DNA of 5,808 bases from Planctomycetaceae bacterium (GTDB taxonomy: Bacteria > Planctomycetota > Planctomycetia > Pirellulales > Thermoguttaceae): NCBI GenBank assembly GCA_031283825.1, contig JAITAZ010000504.1, forward strand, positions 1 to 5,808. Reading direction: 5' to 3'. The position numbers and the translations under genes are program-made. Shown here one piece after another: positions 1-5,792 of the stretch (position 1 is its first letter; each line of letters starts with the position of its first letter). Below the pieces are notes generated by a model. That model saw only the letters and a program-made list of their open reading frames with translations, made no database searches and was not told the DNA's origin.

Positions 1-28
1 CCAATAATTAAAATCAATTCAGATTTAC

Positions 29-140
29 CGTCGGCTAACGCCGACGCGACCTTTCGGCGAAAGGTCGCCTACCAGATCTATTACCGCCTATCTGAACAAT
101 TATCGCCTACTGACGGACAACTACTGCGTAACATGAGGTT
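29..140 (+). repeat. Structured intergenic repeat, full copy 1
   Basis: This module has four parts. First is a hairpin CGTCGGC-TAAC-GCCGACG (29-46). An odd palindrome follows directly, with 11-bp arms GCGACCTTTCG / CGAAAGGTCGC around a single central G (46-68). Next come three CGCCTAYC/CGCCTACT motifs at 66, 85 and 104, spaced 19 bp apart. It ends in TGCGTAACATGAG (125-137). The same arrangement occurs at 2476-2584 in the same orientation, with the palindrome core and following bases (47-73) identical over 27 bp and the distance from core to end motif exactly 78 bp in both. It lies upstream of the promoter for the lipoprotein gene. No ORF runs through it. I cannot name the family; a REP-like or non-autonomous element, or a structured RNA or protein-binding site, would all fit. 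Confidence 0.8.
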
Positions 141-174
141 GTAATATTCTATTGAAAAATTACAAAATTTCCTC

Positions 175-203
175 TTGACTTAAAATCTTAAAATTTGTAC
201 TAT
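175..203 (+). promoter_or_regulatory. Predicted sigma70-type promoter for the FlgI-like lipoprotein gene
   Basis: A -35 box TTGACT (175-180, five of six consensus bases) and a -10 box TACTAT (198-203, four of six) are separated by exactly 17 bp of AT-rich DNA. Transcription would begin near 210, giving a leader of roughly 155 nt before ATG 367. It is the best promoter-like match I see upstream of this gene. Planctomycete promoter consensus is not well established, so this is a prediction from the general bacterial pattern. Confidence 0.5.
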
Positions 204-238
204 CCCGTTCAAGATATTTTTTTGCTTGTTTTAATATT

Positions 239-252
239 ATTTCAAGTGAAAT
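239..252. promoter_or_regulatory. Short palindrome in the leader (possible operator)
   Basis: ATTTCA-AG-TGAAAT is an inverted repeat with 6-bp arms, about 30 bp downstream of the predicted transcription start and inside the predicted 5' leader. It could be a binding site for a dimeric regulator or a weak RNA hairpin. Short AT-rich palindromes also arise by chance, so the call is weak. Confidence 0.2.
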
Positions 253-353
253 TTATTTATTGTTTATTGGGGATGGGTCGTTTATCTTGATGATGATAAT
301 ACGGCTCGCGTTATGCCATTTATAATGCGGGTTGTTAGAAAACTAATTTGTTT

Positions 354-360
354 AAGGCGG
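354..360 (+). promoter_or_regulatory. Shine-Dalgarno-like site deciding the start of the lipoprotein gene
   Basis: AAGGCGG lies 6 nt before ATG 367 and differs by one base from the ideal AAGGAGG. The more upstream in-frame ATGs at 313 and 325 have no comparable purine-rich site. Starting at 367 also puts a short basic/aromatic n-region directly before the hydrophobic core and lipobox, which is normal signal-peptide architecture. Confidence 0.65.
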
Positions 361-366
361 ATTTTT

Positions 367-2286
367 ATGAGATTTACGCATTTCAGGTATTTTGTATTTT
401 TTGTATTGATATTGAATTTTTGTTTTTTTATCGGATGTTCGCCTTGGCAGAAAACGCCTAAAAAAGATCCTACGGCATTACCGGAATCGGTTCAACGTAG
501 TATTGAGCAAGGTCGCGTGTTGCGGATTAGCGATTATGCGTTGGTAAGCGGATTGAATGACGTCGAGGTTAGTGGGGTTGGTCTTATTCAGAATCTTGCG
601 GGTACGGGATTCGACGACGTTAATTCTATTGAGCGGGCGTTGATGTTCGAGGAAATGAAAAAAATCGGCGTGAGTGATATTAACGAGCTTCTTGCGGATC
701 CATCGACTGCAGTTGTCAATATTAAGGGTCGGATGCGAGCGGGGATAAGGGAGAATGAGTTATTTGACATTCAAGTTTCGGTTCCGGCTGAGAGCGGAGT
801 TAGAAGTTTGCGAAATGGTTATTTGGTTGCGGCAACATTGCAAGATATGCGGGCGATTGAAGGGAGCGTTGTCAAGGGCGAGACGTTAGCTGTGGCTGAA
901 GGTCCTATTATGGTTTCTGATCCTCTTGCGACGGAGTTGAATAATTCGAGCGGTTTGAAGCAGGGCGTAATTTTGAGCGGTGCGCGTTCTAAAAAGACGA
1001 GATATTTATTTATCACGATGAAATCGGAGTATGAATCGGCGGTGATGACGAAGCGTATTGCCAATGTAATTAATAATAGATTTTATATTTCGTCTGGCAC
1101 GAAGAAGGGGATGGCGACGGCAAAGGACAACGTAATTATTGTTCTTGATGTTCCTCCGATTTATCGTAATGACGTTCATAGATATGCGAGAGTGATTGAA
1201 TCGTTGGCGTATCATGAGACGTTATCTCAGCAGCAGCGTAGGATTGAGCGTTTGAAATCGGAGTTGGTTATTCCGTCGAAGTGTCAGAGTGCGGCGTTTC
1301 AGCTTGAGGCGATTGGCGGAAAGGTTGCGATTGACGCGTTAAAGTCGGCGAAATCAACAGGTGATGAGGAGATAATATTTCATGTAGCGACGTCGTTGGC
1401 GTATCTTGGGGATGGTTCGGGGGTAACGTCGTTGACACGTATTGCGAAGGAGAATCCGGCGTTTCGGATTTATGCGCTTAATGCGTTGAGTTTGTTGCGG
1501 AATGATATTGATGCGGAGTTGGCGTTGCATGAATTATTGCAATCTCCCAGCGCTGAAACGAGGTATGGAGCGTTTAGGGCTTTGTGGCAACGGAATCCGT
1601 CAGACAGGGCGATTCGAGGAGAATCGCTTAGCGGACAATTTTCGTATCATGGTATTCCTGCGCCAGTTGTATCTACAAACAAGATTGATGATAAGCCTAA
1701 TGGCGGCGGAGATGGAATTGCTGAAAATAAGAATTTTGCTACTGTTGGTTGGGTAAGCGAGGTTGAGAGGACGCCTAGTTTTTCGTCTCCTCCGATGGTT
1801 CATTTAACGCGGACGAAGCGACCGGAGATTGTGTTATTTGGCAATGATATTCATTTAATTCGTCCATTTTTGTTGGAGGCAGGACCGACAATTATTATAA
1901 ACGGCAGTAAGGATTCGGGCGAGGTTGTAATTAAAAAATTTGCTATAAAATCGGATCAATTGGATGAGAGTAGGACGGTTCATTCGAGTAATTTGGATGA
2001 GATAATAAGGGCGGTAGTTGATGTTGGCGGGACGTATCCTGATATTGTTCAGATGTTATGTTTAGCGGATCAGAAGAAACGATTATCGTGTCAATTGAAA
2101 ATAGACAGTTTACCGGAAGCGAATAGATTTTATCAGCGTAAGGTGGAGGGAGTTCAATCTAATAATCCGATTAAGCGGCAGGTTACGTTTAGAGAGCGTT
2201 TTAATATAAAAAACTGGTTTGCCCCTAATCCGGGTAATAAATCATCTGACTATGACGGCTACAAAAACGAATCAGACCGCCGATAA
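367..2286 (+). CDS. FlgI-like (P-ring family) lipoprotein with HEAT-like repeats
   Basis: Predicted exported lipoprotein of 639 aa. Residues 1-23 form a lipoprotein signal with hydrophobic stretch 9-22 and a lipobox-like F-I-G-C; Cys24 would be lipidated. The -3 and -2 residues (Phe, Ile) are not the classical Leu/Ala-Ser. Residues ~52-270 resemble the flagellar P-ring protein FlgI: RISDYALVSGLNDVEVSGVG and LIQNLAGTG correspond to the FlgI opening (R-I-x-D...G...GxGLVxGLxGTGD), followed by a long beta-rich region. Residues ~306-411 form three to four helical hairpins of HEAT type. A polar linker follows, then an unassigned region (~481-585, with RPEIVLFGNDIHLIRPFLL), then a basic polar tail. 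True FlgI is about 370 aa and made with a Sec signal rather than a lipobox. No flgH, flgA or flgJ is present in the window. In Planctomycetes such orphan FlgI-like proteins are common; a flagellar role should not be assumed, and an envelope ring or scaffold role is only an inference. ATG 367 is preferred on its Shine-Dalgarno site; the open frame extends up to 313. Confidence 0.85.
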   Translation: MRFTHFRYFVFFVLILNFCFFIGCSPWQKTPKKDPTALPESVQRSIEQGRVLRISDYALVSGLNDVEVSGVGLIQNLAGTGFDDVNSIERALMFEEMKKIGVSDINELLADPSTAVVNIKGRMRAGIRENELFDIQVSVPAESGVRSLRNGYLVAATLQDMRAIEGSVVKGETLAVAEGPIMVSDPLATELNNSSGLKQGVILSGARSKKTRYLFITMKSEYESAVMTKRIANVINNRFYISSGTKKGMATAKDNVIIVLDVPPIYRNDVHRYARVIESLAYHETLSQQQRRIERLKSELVIPSKCQSAAFQLEAIGGKVAIDALKSAKSTGDEEIIFHVATSLAYLGDGSGVTSLTRIAKENPAFRIYALNALSLLRNDIDAELALHELLQSPSAETRYGAFRALWQRNPSDRAIRGESLSGQFSYHGIPAPVVSTNKIDDKPNGGGDGIAENKNFATVGWVSEVERTPSFSSPPMVHLTRTKRPEIVLFGNDIHLIRPFLLEAGPTIIINGSKDSGEVVIKKFAIKSDQLDESRTVHSSNLDEIIRAVVDVGGTYPDIVQMLCLADQKKRLSCQLKIDSLPEANRFYQRKVEGVQSNNPIKRQVTFRERFNIKNWFAPNPGNKSSDYDGYKNESDRR

Positions 2287-2334
2287 AGAATACAAAAAAT
2301 CTTGTAACGTTAAAAAACCATATTATTTTTTTGG

Positions 2335-2414
2335 GTAACCGTTCACGTTCAAAAGAAAAAATCCGTTGCCCCTTCGGGGCGCAGGAAATTTTTTTATTGT
2401 GCGTGAACGGTTAC
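2335..2414. repeat. 80-bp inverted repeat with 13-bp perfect arms (MITE-like or composite terminator)
   Basis: The arms GTAACCGTTCACG (2335-2347) and CGTGAACGGTTAC (2402-2414) are exact reverse complements. Outside them a T-run on the left (2326-2332) faces an A-run on the right (2415-2420), so the fold could extend. Inside is a second, GC-rich hairpin (2356-2395). The arms begin with GTAA, as IS66-family ends do, but no 8-bp flanking duplication is present. A TA dinucleotide lies just outside the T- and A-runs (2324-2325 and 2421-2422), which would suit an IS630-type non-autonomous element, though TA is too short to prove it. It lies 48 bp beyond the lipoprotein stop codon, between convergent genes, where a bidirectional terminator is expected. 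Confidence 0.75.
2356..2395. terminator. Bidirectional intrinsic terminator-like hairpin
   Basis: The core stem GCCCC-TTC-GGGGC (2368-2380) is flanked by CC (2363-2364) and GG (2384-2385), and by A6 on the left (2356-2361) and T7 on the right (2389-2395). Read on the + strand, a GC stem precedes a T-run, as in a Rho-independent terminator for the lipoprotein gene. Read on the minus strand, a T-run also follows the stem, so it could stop transcripts of the minus-strand gene, although its stop codon lies over 200 bp away. It is nested within the larger 13-bp-arm inverted repeat. Confidence 0.65.
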
Positions 2415-2423
2415 AAAAAATAG

Positions 2424-2451
2424 AACTCGCAGCAAGTGCGTAACATGAGTT
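2424..2451 (+). repeat. Solo end-copy of the intergenic repeat
   Basis: Positions 2431-2451 are identical over 21 bp to 2564-2584 at the end of full copy 2, and share TGCGTAACATGAG (2437-2449) with copy 1 (125-137). Here the motif is not preceded by the palindrome; instead it abuts the 80-bp inverted repeat. AACTC (2424-2428) can pair with GAGTT (2447-2451). It may be a truncated element, or a copy interrupted by insertion of the inverted repeat. Confidence 0.75.
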
Positions 2452-2475
2452 AATTATTGTCGAATCCATTTTTTC

Positions 2476-2584
2476 GTTGCCTTTGGCAACACGACCTTTC
2501 GGCGAAAGGTCGCCTACCTGAGTCGGCGGTTGCCTACCTACTGTCGCCTACCTGATCTGGGGTAGCAAGTGCGTAACATGAGTT
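2476..2584 (+). repeat. Structured intergenic repeat, full copy 2
   Basis: It has the same organisation and orientation as the copy at 29-140. A hairpin GTTGCC-TTT-GGCAAC (2476-2490) comes first. The odd palindrome with 10-bp arms CGACCTTTCG / CGAAAGGTCG around one G (2492-2512) follows. Three GCCTACC motifs (2512, 2532 and 2546) come next, and it closes with TGCGTAACATGAG at 2570-2582. The palindrome core to 2518 matches copy 1 exactly, and the core-to-end distance is again 78 bp. The first hairpin is unrelated in sequence to that of copy 1 yet still folds. It lies downstream of the minus-strand gene's stop. The hairpin is followed by A, not T, on the minus strand, so it does not look like that gene's terminator. 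Confidence 0.8.
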
Positions 2585-2627
2585 TATAGATTCCCGCCAA
2601 CAGCAACTAAACAGTTCCCATTTATTC

Positions 2628-5117
2628 TCAATAGTATGTTGTGTTTCCGTAATAGAGATTATGGTATCCGCCGTAATTGGCTGTGTTTATTGTCGATGGT
2701 TGAGCGCCGAAATAACCGTATGGATACGCATTCGACGCTGGCATTCTTGCTGTTGAATCAGGATAAAACGGCGTTGACCAAAGTTGCATCATTTGATTAA
2801 ACGGATCATTCTGCTCTGTTCGTTGACGTCTTGCCGCTCGCCGTTCTGCAATTCGTTCAAAGAATGTAAGTCGGCGTTGTGGTTTGTTGTTTTCTTTCAT
2901 CAAAACCATTAGCATTAAAATGTCTGACATTGTCAAACCGTTACCTCCTTGATTTGCTTGTTGTTGCGGAATATTCGGCTGCAATCCAACCGGTAAGTAA
3001 TTCGCCGGAAAATATGGTTGACCATAAGGCGGCATGAATTGTTGATTACCAAATTGAGCCGCCGGATAAATCGGCGCCGCATACGGATTAAAACCGTATG
3101 GTAAACCATTCGATCCGTAAGGTTGAACCGCCGCCGAAATCGGATAATTCGCATAATACGGATTCGGCAAAACGCTAACTTGAGGATTCAATTGATTCAT
3201 TGAAAGTCCAACAGATTGCTCGCCCGAAATTCCAACGCCCGCGTCTCCAACATTTGCGTTATTAACTCCCGTCGCAAGATTACCGCTTTGAAGTGCGTAC
3301 ATTGCGTAAGGATTCGCATATACTCCAGATGTTTGAGTCGGGTCTTGAATCGCGTTTGTTCCGTTTGATGCGGCGTTGTTTGCAATTCCGTTGATCGGCA
3401 AAGGAGTTTGTAATTCAGACGATTCGTCGGCGTTATTTTTATTTTCAGTATCTACAGAATCTTGCGTCTGTGAATTTGCGTTATTTTGTGCAACGATCAA
3501 TTTTTGTTGCGCTAATTGCTGTTGAATTAATTTTTGTTGCGCTAATTGATATTGTATGAATTGTTGTTGCGCTAATTGTTGTTGCTGTTGAATGAATTGG
3601 AATTGAGCGGGCGAAAATTGTTGACCCATATTTCCGTAAGCTACATTCATAAAGTTGCCGTTGAAATTACCGCCTCCAATTCCTGCGCCGTTTCCGAAAG
3701 TCCCGTAATCTGGCATTTGCGGCGTTGCTTGTCTGTATCCTATGATTGTCATTCCGTAAGGAGTCATTGCCGTAACTGGCAGTAATTGCGGTTGTTGCAA
3801 ATATGGATTCGGATTCGGATATATTAACGCTTGAGTTTGCGGATTGATTGTTGGCATGGGTGAAGTTGCGGGCGGGATTGGCAATTGCGATTGCGGCGCG
3901 GTTTGCGGAATGATTCCCGGAAATTGATTCGGATTCGGCGGCAGCAAAATATATCGTCTGCTGTGATCGAAACGACATCGTAATAAACCGCAATTGTGAT
4001 GATTAGGCGGAGTACTTAAAAGGAGCATTCCGTTGGGAAGAACTTGAACGTTTGGTTCGTTATTGACTGAGTAATTCGGCGGTAATTGCGATGGATAAGG
4101 AAACGGATATGAACCGGCTTGAGGTTGAGGTTGCGGTTGACCAATGCCGACGGGCGAAGGTTGAAAACCAACATTGACGCCGCCGTGATTATTAAATTGT
4201 GAAATGTAACCGTTACCGTTTCCGAATCCGGTTGGGACTGCGGCGGCTTTGAATATCGGCGAACTAAATGACCATGCAACCGGAGGTTTCGGCGTGCTGT
4301 TGCAAAATATTCCGGTTTGCGTAACGTTGTCGTCGAGTGCAAAACGCGGCGTTGCAGGAATTATTTCTTCCATCGCGGACGCTTGGAGAATTGCCATTGA
4401 TCTATTGAACATTTCGTCTGTAATTGATGAATCATAAATTTTGTCGGACGTTGTTTGATGTTTTTTATTTGAATTTGTTTTGGACAAAATCAGATTAGTC
4501 GATTTTTCCGACGAGTTAATATTTTGTTCTGAATTGTCGGGGTTTGATTGTTGTTTATTTTTATCTAGTTCGAATTGTGTTTCGACGGATTGTTTTTCGT
4601 TACGTTTAATGGAATTGTTTTTTTGATTATCATTTTTATTGTTGTCTTTGTTGTCGTCTTTATTGTCGTCTTTATTTGAGTTTTTTGTTGGCAGCGGCAT
4701 TGGTAGTATTTTGGGCGTAACGGGATAGATCGCTTGATTTATTTGTCTCATTTCGGTATTTACGGGCAAGTTGTATGAGGGAAACGCGGTATAGGTTGCG
4801 ACAAATGGCGATGTAGTTCCTCCGCCGACGGATTTGTTTCCGTCTTTGGGCGAAGCGAGATTGTATTGTATTGTTTCGGGCAAAACGACGTGCGGCACGA
4901 GTTCATAATACGTTTCAGGCTTTATTCCTTGCGTGTAGCAAGAGGAGCAATTGACGCGATTATGATCTTTGCAACGTGCAATTTGCGATTTGTTAGTTTG
5001 TAATGTCGCGGCTTGCGTTTGTTGTGATTGGCTATAAAAAAGCCCAAAGCATAACGCAAAAATTCCAATCAGACTGATTATTTGTCTGTAAGACATTCCT
5101 TGTAAATTCCTTTTCAT
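2628..5117 (-). CDS. Secreted low-complexity N/Q/P/G/Y-rich protein, family unknown
   Basis: 829 aa; I do not recognise the family. Residues 1-37 look like a Sec signal peptide: basic start MKRN, hydrophobic core ~13-27, Ala-containing cleavage region near 35-37. A first Cys/His cluster C-x2-H-x4-C-x2-C (C49, H52, C57, C60) follows. Residues ~145-225 are a charged Asn/Lys/Asp/Ser/Gln stretch with a DDNK repeat (~149-161). The middle is Pro/Gly/Gln/Asn-rich, with a second cluster H-H-x-C-x4-C-x3-H (H373, H374, C376, C381, H385). Residues ~509-541 are a Gln-rich repeat (QLAQQKLIQ type), possibly a helix. Later come Tyr/Pro/Asn-rich disordered segments, one hydrophobic helix (~729-740, SDILMLMVLM), a basic Arg-rich helix (~746-766) and a Tyr-rich end (NYGGYHNLYYGNTTYY). 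The composition suggests an extracellular or surface matrix protein; that is inference. GGAG 8 nt before ATG 5117 supports the start; the next Met (codon 8) has no usable spacing. The reading frame is intact throughout, arguing for a real gene. Confidence 0.75.
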   Translation of the reverse strand: MKRNLQGMSYRQIISLIGIFALCFGLFYSQSQQTQAATLQTNKSQIARCKDHNRVNCSSCYTQGIKPETYYELVPHVVLPETIQYNLASPKDGNKSVGGGTTSPFVATYTAFPSYNLPVNTEMRQINQAIYPVTPKILPMPLPTKNSNKDDNKDDNKDNNKNDNQKNNSIKRNEKQSVETQFELDKNKQQSNPDNSEQNINSSEKSTNLILSKTNSNKKHQTTSDKIYDSSITDEMFNRSMAILQASAMEEIIPATPRFALDDNVTQTGIFCNSTPKPPVAWSFSSPIFKAAAVPTGFGNGNGYISQFNNHGGVNVGFQPSPVGIGQPQPQPQAGSYPFPYPSQLPPNYSVNNEPNVQVLPNGMLLLSTPPNHHNCGLLRCRFDHSRRYILLPPNPNQFPGIIPQTAPQSQLPIPPATSPMPTINPQTQALIYPNPNPYLQQPQLLPVTAMTPYGMTIIGYRQATPQMPDYGTFGNGAGIGGGNFNGNFMNVAYGNMGQQFSPAQFQFIQQQQQLAQQQFIQYQLAQQKLIQQQLAQQKLIVAQNNANSQTQDSVDTENKNNADESSELQTPLPINGIANNAASNGTNAIQDPTQTSGVYANPYAMYALQSGNLATGVNNANVGDAGVGISGEQSVGLSMNQLNPQVSVLPNPYYANYPISAAVQPYGSNGLPYGFNPYAAPIYPAAQFGNQQFMPPYGQPYFPANYLPVGLQPNIPQQQANQGGNGLTMSDILMLMVLMKENNKPQRRLTFFERIAERRAARRQRTEQNDPFNQMMQLWSTPFYPDSTARMPASNAYPYGYFGAQPSTINTANYGGYHNLYYGNTTYY
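3501..3590 (-). repeat. 30-bp tandem repeat (three units) inside the low-complexity gene
   Basis: TTGTTGCGCTAATTG recurs at 3504, 3534 and 3564, an exact 30-bp period over three units with diverged halves between. On the coding strand each unit gives ten residues of the type QLAQQKLIQQ, at about residues 510-539 of the protein. The period is a multiple of three, so unit gain or loss would keep the frame, and copy number may vary between strains. Confidence 0.85.
4639..4674 (-). repeat. 12-bp tandem repeat (three units) encoding DNKD-type residues
   Basis: TTGTCGTCTTTA occurs exactly at 4651 and 4663, and a variant with two changes at 4639, giving a 12-bp period. On the coding strand it encodes the acidic/basic DDNK repeat at about residues 148-159 of the secreted protein. 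It is in frame and could expand or contract by slippage. Confidence 0.75.
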
Positions 5118-5125
5118 AATAATTT

Positions 5126-5129
5126 CTCC
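5126..5129 (-). promoter_or_regulatory. Shine-Dalgarno site of the low-complexity gene
   Basis: On the minus strand GGAG (GGAGA extended) lies 8 nt before the ATG at 5117-5115. This fixes the annotated start and makes the short Met8 alternative, whose purine run AAGGA touches the ATG, unlikely. Confidence 0.65.
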
Positions 5130-5131
5130 GT

Positions 5132-5160
5132 ATTATATTTCGCACTCTGCAAAATTAACT
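5132..5160 (-). promoter_or_regulatory. Possible promoter of the low-complexity gene
   Basis: On the minus strand a perfect TATAAT (5137-5132) lies 17 bp from a weak -35 match AGTTAA (5160-5155). Initiation here would fall near 5125, very close to or inside the Shine-Dalgarno site, so the transcript would be almost leaderless. The TATAAT may therefore be a chance match in AT-rich DNA, with the true promoter further upstream. Confidence 0.25.
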
Positions 5161-5730
5161 TTCCGAGAGGTTTTAAACTGTTCGCACTTTAATTTTCGCT
5201 TAGAGCCGCCAAAATTCTAGGACGAACCGTATATTGCAATTGAAATTTTGGTAATTTATTTTTATTCTGTTGTAACGCGATTAAATGTTGTTGTGTTTTG
5301 TGTTGTCGAATTAAAAACAGCTCGTGCTTTTTGATATTGGGCGATTAAAATCGTTTAGCAAGGTCTGATTTTAGACGAGTAGCGGACGATTTCTAATCGA
5401 AACTTCGGCGAGAGCAGTTTAAAAAAATAACATTTGTTATAGAACATCGTCAATTGCGTTATTTGCTATTTGACAAACAAAACGAATTTGACGGTTTTTT
5501 TATAGACGAAGTGTCGGTGGTATCGGCTAAACAGATTTAAGCAATAATACCAATTGTAACGATTAGATAAATTATTCCAGTTATTCAAAATAAAAGGTCA
5601 AAATTTGACGACTATATTTTGAACGTGAACAAATAGTTGGTTTTTTGGGATAGAAAATAATGACAGATTAAAAATTTGTAATATATCAGTGGAATAATTT
5701 TAACAGCATTGTATTTTCTTTGAGTTGTAG
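5161..5730. other. AT-rich non-coding region upstream of the low-complexity gene
   Basis: I see no convincing gene, tRNA or other RNA here on either strand. Minor structure includes a palindrome ATAACA-TT-TGTTAT (5427-5440) that could be an operator. There is also a widely spaced inverted repeat AAATTATTCCA (5569-5579) / TGGAATAATTT (5690-5700). A 14-bp segment TTTTGAACGTGAAC (5617-5630) is the exact reverse complement of 2341-2354 at the left end of the 80-bp inverted repeat. A TTGACA at 5470-5475 lacks a properly spaced -10. The region probably contains the control sequences of the minus-strand gene, but nothing in it is decisive. Confidence 0.5.
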
Positions 5731-5738
5731 ATTTTTCA

Positions 5739-5792
5739 GTCCCGCTAGGGACGACACTTTATTAACCGTATGCTTTAGCATACGGTTAATAA
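5739..5792. repeat. Double-hairpin element at the window edge
   Basis: Two hairpins lie six bases apart. The first is GTCCC-GCTA-GGGAC (5739-5752). The second has perfect 15-bp arms TTATTAACCGTATGC / GCATACGGTTAATAA around TTTA (5759-5773 and 5778-5792). Neither is followed by a T-run in either direction, so a terminator is unlikely. The CAG preceding the first stem (5737-5739) recurs as the last three bases of the window (5806-5808), raising the possibility that another unit starts just beyond the edge. It resembles an intergenic REP-like element; the family is not identified. Confidence 0.7.

Noticed and set aside
49..60. CxxC/CxxH residues of the secreted protein as a haem-binding site
   Set aside because: The cytochrome c motif requires CxxCH. 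Here C57-S-S-C60 is followed by Tyr, and C49 is followed by K-D-H without the second Cys. (Start and end here are residue numbers of the minus-strand protein, around window positions 4938-4973.)
66..111. CRISPR-like array suggested by three CGCCTAYC motifs at 19-bp spacing
   Set aside because: The motifs are only about 8 bp, there are three of them, and the intervening 11 bases are far too short for spacers. Copy 2 does not keep the spacing. No cas gene is present.
313..366. Upstream extension of the lipoprotein gene to ATG 313
   Set aside because: The frame is open, but there is no ribosome-binding site before 313 or 325, and the extra 18 residues would put a second basic segment before an already complete lipoprotein signal. 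ATG 367 has AAGGCGG at good spacing.
1502..1756. 84-codon + strand frame within the lipoprotein gene
   Set aside because: It overlaps the HEAT-like region in another frame. The main frame carries the recognisable domain sequence, and the alternative shows no features of its own.
2476..2490. Hairpin GTTGCC/GGCAAC as terminator of the minus-strand gene
   Set aside because: On the minus strand the stem is followed by an A-run, not a T-run. It fits better as part of the structured repeat.
3667..3993. 108-codon minus-strand open frame inside the low-complexity gene
   Set aside because: It lies wholly within the 829-codon gene in another frame. Its Asn/Ser/Arg-rich product reflects the biased composition of the host gene, and it shows no start signal or recognisable domain.
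4016..4342. Second 108-codon minus-strand open frame inside the low-complexity gene
   Set aside because: It is a shadow frame of the same long gene, with no ribosome-binding site or domain signature.
5470..5506. TTGACA at 5470-5475 as the -35 of a + strand promoter
   Set aside because: The nearest -10-like sequence (TATAGA at 5501) is about 25 bp away, too far, and no gene follows on the + strand within the window.
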